Shown: positions 32,760 to 44,539, counted from the stretch's first letter. The stretch: 64,000 bases of DNA from Dromiciops gliroides (GCF_019393635.1 NC_057861.1:658839724-658903723), one strand, 5' to 3'. Numbers and translations: made by a program. The notes: generated from the letters alone by a model not told the origin.

Positions 32760-33641
32760 ATGGACCTTTTAAACTCCCTAATTACCCTATTTTTGATTTT
32801 AGTCTGTTTAACCAGACAAATGGGGGATAAGATCATGTTAATGCTTTGTTTTTGTGGATTTTCTATTTTTCTTTTTATTTTTGTTAAAAGAGCCAGCAAC
32901 TTACTCACACAAGGAAATATCACTCCCTCTCCCAACCATGCTTTTTCAGAGAAACCTGAAGAGATTCCTGCAGCTTTTCCCAATTCTAACACTAATTGTT
33001 GCTCTAATTTTGCATGCCTGGAGGCAATGACCCACCCTCTAGAAGTTTTTAATCCCCTAGCATCTGGAGGCAAAGTGGGGGAAGAGGAATCCAGGCCTGA
33101 GTTCAAAATCAAGTCTGATTCAAATTGCTCTGGTCCCTCCCCTCCTCTCCAGACCCCACCCTCTACTCCTCCCATGGCTAAGCCCATTGCTTCCCCTGCC
33201 TGGGAAGTCCAGAGATCTAATGCTCATGCGCAACTTTCTCTAACTGCATTTGCAGCTTCAGGCTCACCCCTTCCCCAGCCTGGCTGTGCTTCTGAGACAA
33301 CTTTAGAAAACCCTTTAAATTCCAGATATGCTCGTTTTGTTCATAATTTTGCTAACCTGCTTTTGTCTTTAATTAGTAATCTTATAAAGCATTTGTATGG
33401 TGAAAAGGCTGACAGACAATATAGAGGGGTTAAAGAAGAAAAACTTAAGCCGAATAAGAATGACAATCATCAACATAGTTCAAGACTCCGCTTCTTTTGC
33501 CATGGAAGGGTATATATTTTACAGAAATGTAGAAGTAAGCAGCAAGGTATTGATATGAGTATTGGGGATTTTAGATATCGGAATCAAAAGTGTTCTAAAT
33601 TCACTCAGATTATTAATAGTATCAGTTCAGAGGTTACATAG
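32760..33641 (+). CDS. ORF of unknown function inside the LTR element (293 codons)
   Basis: The first ATG (32760) is in strong context (TTCAAATGG). The open frame extends a few codons further upstream, but only with non-AUG codons. The product starts with two hydrophobic segments (about residues 2-18, LLNSLITLFLILVCL, and 23-42, IMLMLCFCGFSIFLFIF) separated by a short polar turn, then a basic residue pair. Next is a serine/proline-rich middle (about residues 52-180, PSPPLQTPPSTPPM), and last a basic C-terminal part with several Cys, Lys and Arg. No zinc knuckle, protease DTG, RT YXDD or envelope features were seen. It could be a relic of a gag or env region read in a new frame, a captured host segment, or chance. 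That it stays open in an AT-rich, otherwise stop-dense element is notable. Confidence 0.4.
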   Translation: MDLLNSLITLFLILVCLTRQMGDKIMLMLCFCGFSIFLFIFVKRASNLLTQGNITPSPNHAFSEKPEEIPAAFPNSNTNCCSNFACLEAMTHPLEVFNPLASGGKVGEEESRPEFKIKSDSNCSGPSPPLQTPPSTPPMAKPIASPAWEVQRSNAHAQLSLTAFAASGSPLPQPGCASETTLENPLNSRYARFVHNFANLLLSLISNLIKHLYGEKADRQYRGVKEEKLKPNKNDNHQHSSRLRFFCHGRVYILQKCRSKQQGIDMSIGDFRYRNQKCSKFTQIINSISSEVT

Positions 33642-35637
33642 GATTTCTATGCTATTACATATACATTTTGAAATTAATGGTATGGGTTTATTTTCATAGA
33701 GATTTTCATGCTTTTGAGATTGTGTCTTATACCTAGTTTCTAAAACAAGGAGAATATTTGTAAAAGCTTTTTATAGTCATGTGATCAAGTTTATATTTTA
33801 TAATACTCTTATTGATATTAAGTTCATATTCATTTAGATTTCCTTAGTTTGAATTTCACTGTCTTTTATTGTTCCATGTGTATTTTCTTCTATTCATTTG
33901 TCTATCTAATTTTGAAACATTGCAAGATGGTTTTGATTTCATTATACAATGTTAATTCTAGGAGTATTGTGCTCCCATATTCCGAGTTGTTTGTTTTTGT
34001 TATTTTTTCTCAACTGATTATTTGATCAAACTCTTTAAAGCATTTCCCTGGCAAATTGTTTGTCATGGCAAGTGTAAATTGATTCTAGAAGTATTATTTT
34101 TGATAAGCATATTCCAAAAAAAAAAAAAAAGAGGGGAACATTTGTAAAAGTTTTCTTTTTTCAAAAAAAAAAAAGTTCTTTGAGATTCTGTTGTGCTTTA
34201 ACTTGTATTTAAGTATGTTCTGATTTTTCACAAAAGTAATTGTATACTAAGTAAAAAAAAAGGGGTATTATTTGAAATTGTTGCATAATTATATATTGTG
34301 TTCTGAGTCAAGATGTATTCACATTTTTTGCAATCATTTATTATCCTCAATTTTTAAATCCATATGAGACTTGGATTATGGGAACTTATCATTTAAGACA
34401 TTAATTGCCTTTATTCTGAGTTATCAGATGCCAGTTGGCCAAGATGCCATCCAATCACAAGAGGAATACATGCAAGAGCAGACACTGAACTGTCACATGA
34501 GGGGAGACATGCATGAAGTCAAGGTATGGCCGAGGGAACGGCTTTTGACAAATGTTGAGGTTGGATTCTCTTGGTTTAATATTTTATTTTATTTTTCCCC
34601 ACAATATTGTACAGATGGCTGGAAGTATTCATCCCACCCATCTCACTTCTACACCTGGCTTCCATGCTCCCTCCTATATGCCTGATGCCATGGACATCTC
34701 AATCCCATGCATCTGATTAAGTCTGACTCAGTTTCCTCCAATATGTTCAGTGGCATGGACAAATATTCCATCCACCTATTTTAAGCCTGGTATACTGCAT
34801 GGGCAGTATATATTGCTCAAGTGTGGGAATGCTCATATCCCATCATTTCTCTGTTCTTTTATGGTAACCCCCATAATTATCTCAGGTGTCATGATAAATA
34901 CAGTGTTGAATTTGGCCTTGACACCTGTTACCAATTATATTAGATTTTTTAATTTCTCATAATGGCATGAGGATAATTAGGCAGATGATGCAAAAAGTGA
35001 TGAAACAAAGATAAAAATTATTTTTAATAATTAATATCGCAGCAATTGTCTTCTCAATTACCCTCCATAAAGGGGGACTATAGTAATATTATAATTTTAA
35101 AGAATGTTTCAATTTTTGTTTTATTATATGTTTCATGTGTAACAACTAAGATTCTGAATTCCCTTAGACATGTTTTTGAGAACTTTCATTGTTTGATTTG
35201 ATTATTGACAAAGCTATTTTAAAGTTGTGTTAAGCTCAATTTTGTAGGAAATTTTCCTGGCTGATTACCAGCATCCACACATCAACCCCTGAAAAGACTT
35301 CCATTCCACGACTACACCTAGAGGACATCTGAGAAAAGACTTTCAGAGACTTTAAATGAACAGTTTTGATTTGTTGTTTTTGTTTTTTTTTCTCTTTCTG
35401 TTATAATATACACCATCTGTAACATGTATTCTCTGCAGAGGCCCTCCCTTTGCAAGATTAATGTCAAAGCGTCGGTTCATGAGGACAAAAAAAAAAAAAT
35501 CGCCCCTCTGGACAAAACTTTCCTCTCTTCCTTTTCTATATTGTTGTTCACATATTATTAGTTAGCAATAGTTATTATATTCTTTTTACTGTTCCGTCAA
35601 GGAAACATTTTGTTTCTTGAGGAACAACAGGGGGGAC
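33642..35637 (+). other. Noncoding interior of the LTR element
   Basis: AT-rich sequence with A-runs near 34116, 34164 and 34250. A pyrimidine-rich stretch ending TTGTACAG at 34614 looks like a splice acceptor followed at once by an ATG (34615) opening a 33-codon frame to 34716. A second purine tract (AAAGGGGGACTATAG, near 35069) resembles a central or former polypurine tract. No viral coding motifs. Confidence 0.6.
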
Positions 35638-36010
35638 TGTAACGATTGGAATAACGCCACCTGCTGGATACTTACTGTAGAAGAGTTCTGCCCATGAAGG
35701 GAAGGTCTTTGAGGGCAAGACCAGGAGTCTTTTCTTCAGGAGTCAGGAAGTGACGCGGACTAGTGGGAGGAGGAAGGAAGAGACTGGCGCTCAGTCTCGG
35801 GCTCTTTCCTTTGGACTCTGGTGGAGAGCGGAGCTAGAAATGTGCTCTCCCTTTAATAGCTAGGAATTTAGGCCTTTTTCTCTCTCTTTACCAAATTCTT
35901 ATTCTCCTTAATAAATGCTTAAAAGTCTAACTCTTGCTAAAGCTTATAATTTATTGGCGACCACTCATTAGATATTTTAGACAGTTTAGCTAGAATTTTG
36001 GTCCTTAACA
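35638..36010 (+). repeat. 3' LTR
   Basis: 373 bp with a single copy of the 52-bp unit, identical to the second unit of the 5' LTR. AATAAA at 35910-35915. The polypurine tract directly precedes it. Confidence 0.93.
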
Positions 36011-36335
36011 AAGGTTACAGAACTGGGTAACTAGAAGCATGGGGCACCCTCAACAGAAATAGTGAAGTTTGGAAGAGGAATAGGTTTAGAGGGCAGTTAA
36101 TTAGTTGGAGATATTTTTGAGATGCTTATGGGACATCAGGTACAGCTGTCCAGTAGGGAGCTAATGGAGCTCAAGACTGATATTCAGGCAGGATATATAG
36201 ATTTGGAAGGAGTCTTCATGAAACTGATAACTGAATTCAGAAGATCTGGATTCACTATCAATGGAATAAATATGGAGAGAGAGAGAAGGCGGCCCAGGGC
36301 AGAACTTTTGAATGGAAAGAAGAGGATCTAGGATA
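36011..36335 (+). repeat. Ancient repeat 'B' copy 5, right part
   Basis: Starts with the AAGG duplication and continues 'TTACAGAACTGGGTAACTAGAAGCATGGGG', 'GAGATGCTTATGGGACATCAGGTACAGCTGTCCAGTAGG' in register with the left part. Confidence 0.65.
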
Positions 36336-37140
36336 TGTTGCAGCCGATTTAAAGCTACACTGGGCTCTAAACTCAGTATAAGCATTTATACCTCAGAAAT
36401 CTGCAAATGCTACAAATCAAATCAGGGCCTTATTTATTATTTTATTGATTGTAATGGAGAAGTGTTAATGATGCAGATGAAACTTAAAAGTTTGTCATTC
36501 AGCCAGTATACCCCTGGAAATTATCTAGAAAGAGAGACTGAAAAGAAAGTTAAAAAAATTAGGAAGAGAACCAAGAGAGACAGTGTTATGTAAGTTAAAG
36601 GAGAAAATGTGTCCAGGAGGGAGGTAGAAATAAGGATTCTGATTTTCTCACTTGGGTATTCTTTACCCAAATGTAGATACCAATTTGTGACCAAAAAACC
36701 CCCAATAACAAAAGTTAAAAATGAAACACAAGAAAACAACAACAATAAAAACTCCCTCCCTGGTGGTGAATATTTTGGTAATTAATATCTGTGAAACTAG
36801 TGAGGCTTCTCCTCAGGTGACAGTATTGGTCTTCCTAGCTTACTAGAATCTTCCAAAGCTTTCATCCCATTAGCCCTGTCTTCAAGAAGCCAGGGTTTGC
36901 TCCATACTACATTTTAGAGAAGAAAATTTAGGCCTAGAGAAATGTAGTGAGGTGGGATTTAAATTCAGCTTTCTTTAACTCCAAGTTTAGCACTGTCTCT
37001 CAGTATGGCACAGTAGCTCTATGACAAATTGTAAATAGCCACAATATATAAAGTGAAATTGGTTAGATTCAAGTTAAAATGAATCCATGAATTTCAGTTT
37101 AATATCTAATAATAAATGATTCAACTTAGAATTCTTTTGT
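36336..37140. other. Unassigned sequence
   Basis: No gene. A reversed MIR-like fragment is possible at about 36910-37000 (GAAAATTTAGGCCTAGAGAAATG). Confidence 0.35.
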
Positions 37141-37149
37141 TTGTTTGTT

Positions 37150-37288
37150 TTGATGAGGCAATTGGGGTTAAGTGACTTGCCCAGGATCACACAGCAAGTA
37201 AGTGTTAAGTGTCTAAGGCCGGATTTGAACTCAGGCACTCCTGACTCCAGGGCCGGTGCTCTATCCACTGCGCCATCTAGCTGCCCCT
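37150..37288 (-). repeat. WSINE1 SINE
   Basis: Full-length antisense copy between T-rich tracts. No convincing target duplication. Confidence 0.9.
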
Positions 37289-37379
37289 TTTTTTCTTTTT
37301 CTTTCTTTCTTTTTTTTTTTTGACCATATTCTCACTCAAAAAATTTCCATTCCATTCTTCCAACCACCCAGGCTTCCAA

Positions 37380-37640
37380 CCTTGGAGTCAAGGAGAAATA
37401 TGGGAGAATCAACAGAGCAAGATTTCTATGTGAATAAAACTAAGTTCAAATCCTACGTTAGATGTATATTTGCTATGTAACCATAGCTCACTTAACTTTT
37501 GAGGCTCAGTTTCCTCATTTGTAAAACAGGGATAATAATACTTGTAGTATTTATCTCATAGGGATTTTTGTGAAGTACAAATTTAAAAAATGCTTAGTAA
37601 ACTTTAAAGTGCTACATAAATATCAGTTATTATCAGTGAC
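37380..37640 (+). repeat. Older tRNA SINE (MON-like)
   Basis: 'CTTGGAGTCAAGGAGAAATATGG', 'GAGGCTCAGTTTCCTCATTTGTAAAACAGGG' and 'AAACTTTAAAGTGCTACATAAATATCAGTTATTATC'. Confidence 0.7.
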
Positions 37641-37644
37641 TCTT

Positions 37645-38405
37645 CACTCACCTTCTACTCCCATAACAAACCAGTTGACAAATTTTATAAATTCTAACTC
37701 TCCAATGTCTCTCATCTGTCTTCTTCTCTCTACTCTACCTTAGCTTAGGCCCGCTTTCATCATCTGAACTGTTGTAATAGCTTCCTAACTGCTCATTTTG
37801 CTTTTAGTCTTTCTCTTCCTCAAACTAATCTTTGTACAGTTTCTATAACCATATTCCTAAAACATACATCTGCCCATGTTACCTAACCTTTGTCCTCATA
37901 AAGCTCCAATGGTGCTCCATTGCCTTTAGGATAAAATAGAAATTTCACAGTTTGACATTCAAAGCCCTTTAAGACTCCTACCCACCATTCTAGTCATTTC
38001 ATATTACTCTCCATCTTATACTTACCATTCAAGTCAAACTGCCTTGCTAGCGCTATTCCTTGCAAACATTCCATCTCTCCATTCTGTGGGTTTATGCAGA
38101 AAGTTTCCATCTTTGGAATGCAATCCCACATACACCTTTACCTCAAAGAATCCCTAGCATGCTTCATAGCATAACTCAAATGTTATCTCTAAAATAAGGT
38201 CTATTCTGATTCTTTCCTATTATCTATCAGTACTTTCTAGAAATTATTTCATATAAATTTGCATTTGCTTATTTGTCAACATGTTTATTCTTCTTGCAGA
38301 ATATAAGCTCCTTGAAGGCAGGGATTGTTGTTTTTGCCTTTGAATCTCTAGAGCCCAACAAAGTATCTTGCACATTGGATGTGCTCAATAAATGTTTTCT
38401 GAAAA
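37645..38405 (+). repeat. L2 3' end
   Basis: 'CAATGTCTCTCATCTGTC', 'CTGTTGTAATAGCTTCCTAACTG', 'CCAATGGTGCTCCATTGCCTTTAGGATAAAAT', 'CTCCTTGAAGGCAGGGATTGTTG' and 'GTGCTCAATAAATG' cover a long, well-ordered L2 3' end. Confidence 0.85.
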
Positions 38406-38483
38406 AAATTACATATTAACTATTAGCAAAAAACTATGCTGAGCCCTTGGTCTATAAACTCTGCTCTTAAGAATTGTGGTGTA

Positions 38484-38632
38484 GGGGCAGCTAGATGGCA
38501 CAGTGGTTAAAACGCTGGCCCTGGATTCAGGAGTACCTGAGTTCAAATCCAGCCTCAGACACTTAACACTTACTAGCTGTGTGACCCTGGGCAAGTCACT
38601 TAACCCCCATTGCCCCACAAAAAAAAAAAAAA
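38484..38632 (+). repeat. WSINE1 SINE immediately upstream of the L1
   Basis: Sense copy flanked by AAGAATTGTGGTGT at 38469-38482 and 38633-38646. The right duplication also serves as the left duplication of the L1. Confidence 0.94.
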
Positions 38633-38647
38633 AAGAATTGTGGTGTA

Positions 38648-39145
38648 CCTTCCGGGGGTGGAGCCAAGATGGCGGAGAGAAGCTAGGAACGTTCCTGAGC
38701 TTTCCTGTATTTCCCTCAAAAACAACATTAAACCAAGTCTCTAAACAGATTCTGGAACTACAGAATCTACAAAAAGAGAGACAAAATCCTGCTATGTGAG
38801 AAAATTTAGAAGACTTCGGAAAATGTCTGTCTCACCTAGGGTAAAAGGGGAGGGCATCTCACCTGGGGTAAAAGGGGAGGGTGGCTCACCTCAGTAAAGC
38901 TCGGCTCAGTGTGGCTTAGCACCACTCATCTCAGCTGGCAGATCACCTCAGCAAAGCTCAACTCACTGGCAGCTCAACTCACTGGCAGCTCAACTCACTG
39001 GCAGCTCAACACTGTTGTAACTTGACACAGCTGAGAGCGGGGCAGCCGTGAGTGGGGCAGTTGAGAGCAGTAAGAAGCTTGGAACCGTGAACCCTGTGCC
39101 CCAGGAGCAGACTTCAACTTTATAAGTTTAAAAATAGCCAACAAC
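38648..39145 (+). promoter_or_regulatory. L1 5' UTR / internal promoter
   Basis: CCAAGATGGCGG at 38664-38675 is a YY1-type site at the extreme 5' end, where primate L1 has one too. Tandem units follow: a 32-33 bp 'CTCACCT(A/G)GGGTAAAAGGGGAGGG' pair at about 38831-38883 and three 16-bp 'GGCAGCTCAACTCACT' units at about 38968-39015. Confidence 0.75.
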
Positions 39146-40153
39146 ATGAGCAAGAAACAAAAAAGGACCCTTACCATTGACAACTTCTATGGTGAAACGG
39201 AAGACCAAAATTCAAACACAGATGAGTTAGTCAAAATGCCCACAAGTGAAGACTCAAGAGGGAAGATGATCTTGTCTCAAGACCAAAAAGCCATCTTTGA
39301 AGAGCTCAAAAAGGCTTTTAAAAATCAAATAAGAGAAGTAGAAGAAAAAATGGAAAAAGAAATAAGAGAAATGAGAGTTACACTGCAAAAAGAAGCACAA
39401 AAAATGACTGAGGAAAACAATTCCTTAAAAAATACAATTGGCCAAATGAGAGAGAAAATTAGCCAAACAGAAAAAGAAGTGCAAAAGCTTACTGTGGAAA
39501 ATAAAGCCTTAAAAATTAAAATTGAGCAGGTGGAAGCAGATAACTCCATGAGACAACAAGAATCTGATGAGCAGAATCAAAAGACTGAAAAAATAGAAGA
39601 AAATGTGAAATACCTCACTGGAAAAACAACTGACCTAGAAAATAGATCCAGGAGGGATAATCTGAGAATTATTGGACTACGTGAAAGCCATGATCAAGAA
39701 AAGAGTCTAGACGGCATATTCCAGGAAATTATTATGGAGAACTGCCTGGAAATTGTAGAATCAGAGGATAAAATCATCATTGAAAGAATCCACCGAACAC
39801 CTCCTGAAAGAGACCCTAAAAGGAACACTTCAAGGAATATGGTAGCCAAACTCCAGAATTATCAGGTGAAGGAGAAAATACTCCAAGCAGCCAGAAAGAA
39901 ACCATTTAAATACCATGGAGCCACAGTCAGGATTGCACAGGACCTGGCAGCTTCAACATTAAAAGATCGCAGGGCTTGGAATATGATATATAGGAAGGCA
40001 AAGGAGCTTGGATTACAACCCAGGATCAACTACCCAGCAAAACTGATCATTCTCTTTCAGAGGAAAAGATGGACATTCAATGAACTAGGAGATTTCCAAG
40101 GCTTCCTGGGAAAAAGACCAGAGATGAACAGAAAATTTGATCTCCAAATATAA
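39146..40153 (+). CDS. LINE-1 ORF1 protein (intact, 335 aa)
   Basis: L1 ORF1 products are trimeric RNA-binding chaperones that coat L1 RNA in cytoplasmic particles. Order seen here: a short polar N-terminus, a long heptad-rich coiled coil (about residues 45-165), the RRM with its conserved entry (LENRSRRDNLRIIG, residues 164-177) through RIHRTPP (about 214-220), then the C-terminal domain (VRIAQDLAASTLKDRRAWN, about 261-279). The length matches mammalian ORF1p of about 340 aa. The ATG at 39146 is chosen because the frame is open and typical (MSKKQKR). No stop or frameshift interrupts it, unlike ORF2. Confidence 0.95.
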   Translation: MSKKQKRTLTIDNFYGETEDQNSNTDELVKMPTSEDSRGKMILSQDQKAIFEELKKAFKNQIREVEEKMEKEIREMRVTLQKEAQKMTEENNSLKNTIGQMREKISQTEKEVQKLTVENKALKIKIEQVEADNSMRQQESDEQNQKTEKIEENVKYLTGKTTDLENRSRRDNLRIIGLRESHDQEKSLDGIFQEIIMENCLEIVESEDKIIIERIHRTPPERDPKRNTSRNMVAKLQNYQVKEKILQAARKKPFKYHGATVRIAQDLAASTLKDRRAWNMIYRKAKELGLQPRINYPAKLIILFQRKRWTFNELGDFQGFLGKRPEMNRKFDLQI

Positions 40154-40707
40154 GACTCTAGAGAAATATAAAGAGGTAAACAACGGGGAGAAAAGGGTTG
40201 TTCAATGATGTTAAACTGCTTGAGTTCATATGAGGGAGGATAATACTTTTAACTCTTGGGATCTGTATTTCTGTAAAGGTATTATTATTAAATCAACTTT
40301 GATGTGATGATATAAAGAAACTTAAGGGACAAAATAAAAGAAGACTAGGGAGAGGAGAGGAAGGGAGAGGTAGAATGGGGTTAATTATATCAAAGGAAGA
40401 GGCACAAAAAGAACCCATTACAACAGAGGGAAAGAAGGGAGGGGTGGGCATTGTTGCAACCTTACTCTCATCAGACTTGGTCCAGGGAGGGAAAAAATAC
40501 ACTCCCATTTGTACAAAGAAAATTAGCTTACTCTATAAGGAAACAAAAGGGGAAGGGGAAAAAGGGTGGTATTGATAGAAGGGAGGGCACAAGTAGGGGG
40601 GAAAAGGGGCAAGAAAAAGAAGGGCAGCTGATAAAAGTGAGGACAGCTTGAGGGAGGCAGTGGTCAGAAGCAAAACACTGGTCAAGTGGAATAGGGGGAA
40701 AAAGAAG

Positions 40708-43700
40708 ATGGAGGCAAATAAACAGTTAATAATTTTAACTGTGAATGTGAATGGGATGAACTCTCCCATAAAATGGAAGCGAATTGCAGAGTGGATTAAA
40801 AACCAGAATCCTACAATATGCTGTTTACAAGAAACACATTTGAAGCAGAGAGATACACACAGAGTAAAGGTAAAAGGCTGGAGCAGAATATATTATGCAT
40901 CAGCTAAAGTCAAAAAAGCAGGGATAGCAATCCTTATCTCAGACAAAGCAAAGGCAAAAATAGATCTAATTAAAAGAGATAAGGAAGGAAACTACATCTT
41001 GCTAAAAGGTACTATAGATAATGAAGTAATATAAATATTAAACATGTATGCACCAAGTGGTAAGCATCCAAATTCTTAGAGGAGAAGTTAAATGAGTTAC
41101 AAGAGGAAATAGACAGTAACGCTACTAGTGGGGGATCTGAATCTTCCCCTCTCAGAATTAGATAAATCTAGTCACAAAATAAATAAGAAAGAAGTGAAAG
41201 AGGTGAATAGAATACTAGAAAAGTTAGACATGATAGATGTCTGTAGAAAACTGAATGGAGATAGAAAGGAATATATCTTTTTCTCAGCAGTACATGGCAC
41301 ATTTTCAAAAATTGACCATGTATTAGGGCACAAAAACATCATAGTCAAATGTAGAAAGGCAGAAATAGTAAATGCATCCTTCTCAGATCATGTTGCAATA
41401 AAAATTACATGTAAGAAAGAGCCATGGAAAAGTAGAATGAAAATCAATTGGAAACTAAATAATTTCATTCTAAAGAATGAGTGGGTCAAACAAAAAATCA
41501 TAGAAACAATCAATAACTTTATCCAAGAGAATGACAATAATGAGACAACATACCAAAATTTATGGGATGCAGCCAAAGCAGTGATTAGGGGACATTTTAT
41601 AGCTCTAACTGCTTACATGAATAAAAAAGAGAAAGAGGAGATCAATGAATTGGGCATGCAACTTAAAAAGCTAGAAAAAGAACAAATTAGAAATTTCCAA
41701 TTAAATACTGAATTAGAAATCCTGAAAATTAAAGGAGAAATTAATAAAATTGAAAGCAAGAAAACTATAGAATTAATCAATAAAATGAAGAGCTGGTTCT
41801 ATGAAAAAAACCAATAAAATAGATAAAATATTGGTTAATTTGATTAAAAAAAGAAAGAAGAAAACCAAATTACCAGTATCAAAAATGAAAAGGGTGATCT
41901 TACCACCAATGAAGTGGAAATTAAAGAAATAATTAGGAACTATTTTGCCCAACTGTATGCCAATAAATTTAATAATCTAAATGAAATGGATAAATATTTA
42001 CAAAAATACAAACTGCCCAGGTTAACTCAAAAGGAAATAAATTCCTTAAATAAGCCCATATTAGAAAAAGAAATTGAACAAACCATTAATGAATTCCCTA
42101 AGAAAAAATCCCCAGAGCCAGATGGGTTTACAGGTGAATTCTACCAAACATTTAAAGAACAATCAATTCCAATATTATACAAATTATTTGGAAAAATAGG
42201 TAAAGAAGGAGTTCTACCAAATTCATTTTATGACACAAATATGGTGGTGATACCAAAACCAGGCAGAGCCAAAACAGAGAAAGAAAGTTATAGACTAATT
42301 TCCCTAATGAATATTGATGCTAAAATCTTAAATAAGATATTAGCAAGGAGATTATAGCAAGTGATCACCAGGATAATACACTATGACCAGGTGGGATTTA
42401 TACCAGGAATGCAGGGCTGATTAAATATTAGGAAAACTATCAACATAATCAACCATATCAATAAGAAAACTAACCAAAATCATATGATTACCTCAATAGA
42501 TGCAGAGAAAGCTTTTGACAAAATACAGCACCCATTCCTAATAAAAACACTAGAGAGCTTAGGAATAGGTGGAGCTTTCCTTCAAATAATAAGCAGTATC
42601 TACCTAAAACCATCAGCAAACATTATATGTAATGGAGATAAGTTAGAGGCCTTCCCAATAAGATCAGGGGTGAATCGGGGATGTCCATTATCACCTCTAT
42701 TATTTAATATTGTACTAGAAATGTTAGCCTTAGCAATCAGAGAAGAAAAAGGAATTAAAGGAATTAGAATAGGCAAGGAGGAAACAAAACTATCATTCTT
42801 TGCAGATGATATGATGGTATACTTAGAGAATTCTAGAGAGTCAACTCAAAAATTACTGGAAACAATTAACAACTTTAGCAAAGTAGCAGGATATAAAATA
42901 AATCCACATAAATTGTCAGCATTTCTATACATGACCAACAAAGTCCAGCAGCAAGAGATAGAAAGAGAAATTCCATTTAAAGTAATGGTAGATAATATAA
43001 AATACTTGGGAGTCAATTTGCCAAGAAAAACCCAGGAACCCTATGAACACAATCACCAAACACTTTTCAAACAAATCAAATCAGATCTAAAAAATTGGAA
43101 AGATATTAATTGCTCATGGATAGGCCGAGCTAATATAATAAAAATGACAATTCTACCCAAATTAATGTACTTATTCAGTGCCATACCAATCAGACTACCT
43201 AAAAATTATTTTATAGAGCTAGAAAGAATAATAACAAAATTCATCTGGAAAAACAAAAAGTCAAGAATATCAAGGGAAGTAATAAAAAAAAATGCACAGG
43301 ATGGTGGGTAAGCTGTACCAAATCTGGAGCTCTACTATAAAGCGGCAGTCATCAAAACTATCTGGTACTGGCTAAGAAATAGAGTGGAGGACCAATGGAA
43401 CAGGCTAGGCACAGGAGACACAGTAGTAAATGACATTAGTAATGTACTGTTTGATAAACCCAAAGACCCCAGCTTCTGGGATAAGAATTCAGTATTTGAC
43501 AAAAATTGCTGGGAAAACTAGAAGATAGTATGGCAGAAATTAGGCATAGACCAACATTTGACACCTTATACCAAAATAAGGTAAAAATGGGTACATGATT
43601 TAGACATAAGAGGTGATACCATAGGTAAATTAGGAGAAAAAGGACTAGTCTACCTTTCAGATCTTTGGAAAGGAGAGCAGTTTTATGACCAAACAAGAGA

Positions 43701-44539
43701 TAGAGAATATTATGAAATGGAAAATAGATGACTTTGATTACATTAAATTAAAAAGCTTTTGTACAAACAGAAGCAATACATCCAAAATTAGAAGAGATAC
43801 AGAAAGCTGGGAAACAATCTTTATGGCCAGTACCTCTGATAAAGGCCTCATTTCTAAAATATATAAAGAACTAAATCAAATTTATATGAATCCAAGTCAT
43901 TCCCCAATTGAGAAATGGTCAAAGGATATGAACAGGCAGTTTTCTGATGAAGAAATCAAAGCTATCTATTCCTATATGAAAAAATGTTCTAAATCACTAT
44001 TGATTAGAGAGATGCAAATTACAACAACTCTAAGGTACCACTTGACACCAATCAGATTGGCTAAAATGACAAAAAAGGAAAATAATAAATGTTGGAGAAG
44101 CTGTGGGAAAATTGGAACACTAATGCATTGTTGGTGGAGCTGTGAACTGATCCAACCATTCTGGAGAGCAATTTGGAATTATGCCCAAAGAGCTATAGAG
44201 CTGTGCATACCCTTTGACCCCGCAATACCACTCTTGGGTCTTTTTCCCAAAGAGATCATAAAAAGAGGAAAAGGACCCACATGTACAAAAATATTTATAG
44301 CTGTTCTTTTTGTGGTGGCAAGGAATTGGAAATTGAGGGGATGTCCATCAATTGGGGAATGGCTGAACAAGCTGTGGTATATGAATGTAATGGAATTCTA
44401 TTGTGCTGTAAGAAAAGATGAGCAGGTGGAGTTCAGAGAAACCTGGAAGGACTTGCATGAACTGATAATGAGTGAGATGAGCAGAACCAGAAGAACACTG
44501 TACACAGTATCATCAACATCATGTGTTGATCAACTGTGA
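40708..44539 (+). pseudogene. LINE-1 ORF2 (endonuclease / reverse transcriptase), broken
   Basis: The start is ATG 40708 (MEANKQL), followed by the endonuclease domain with readable N (VNVNGMNS), E (CLQETH), GDLN (near 41128) and SDH (near 41386) motifs. Reverse transcriptase follows, with the F-A-D-D catalytic box at 42799-42810 and GCPLSPLLFN upstream. The C-terminal cysteine-rich part is readable around 44090-44160. Breaks: TAA at about 41032, a frame loss between 41035 and 41127, a frame change in an A-run near 41800-41815, TAG at about 42355, TGA at about 42418, TAA at about 43309 and a further frame change before 43685. It encodes no full-length protein. Confidence 0.95.

Larger units (their letters stand above)
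32202..36010 (+). mobile_element. Complete non-autonomous LTR retroelement
   Basis: A 3.8-kb element with 5' LTR (32202-32626) and 3' LTR (35638-36010), both starting TGTAACGATT and ending CTTAACA. A perfect 4-bp target duplication AAGG lies at 32198-32201 and 36011-36014, as in class I ERVs. A polypurine tract (CAGGGGGGAC) sits immediately before the 3' LTR. The 3-kb interior has no readable gag, protease, reverse transcriptase, integrase or envelope motif; it holds one intact open frame and about 2 kb of AT-rich noncoding sequence. It therefore would depend on proteins from another element. Confidence 0.92.
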
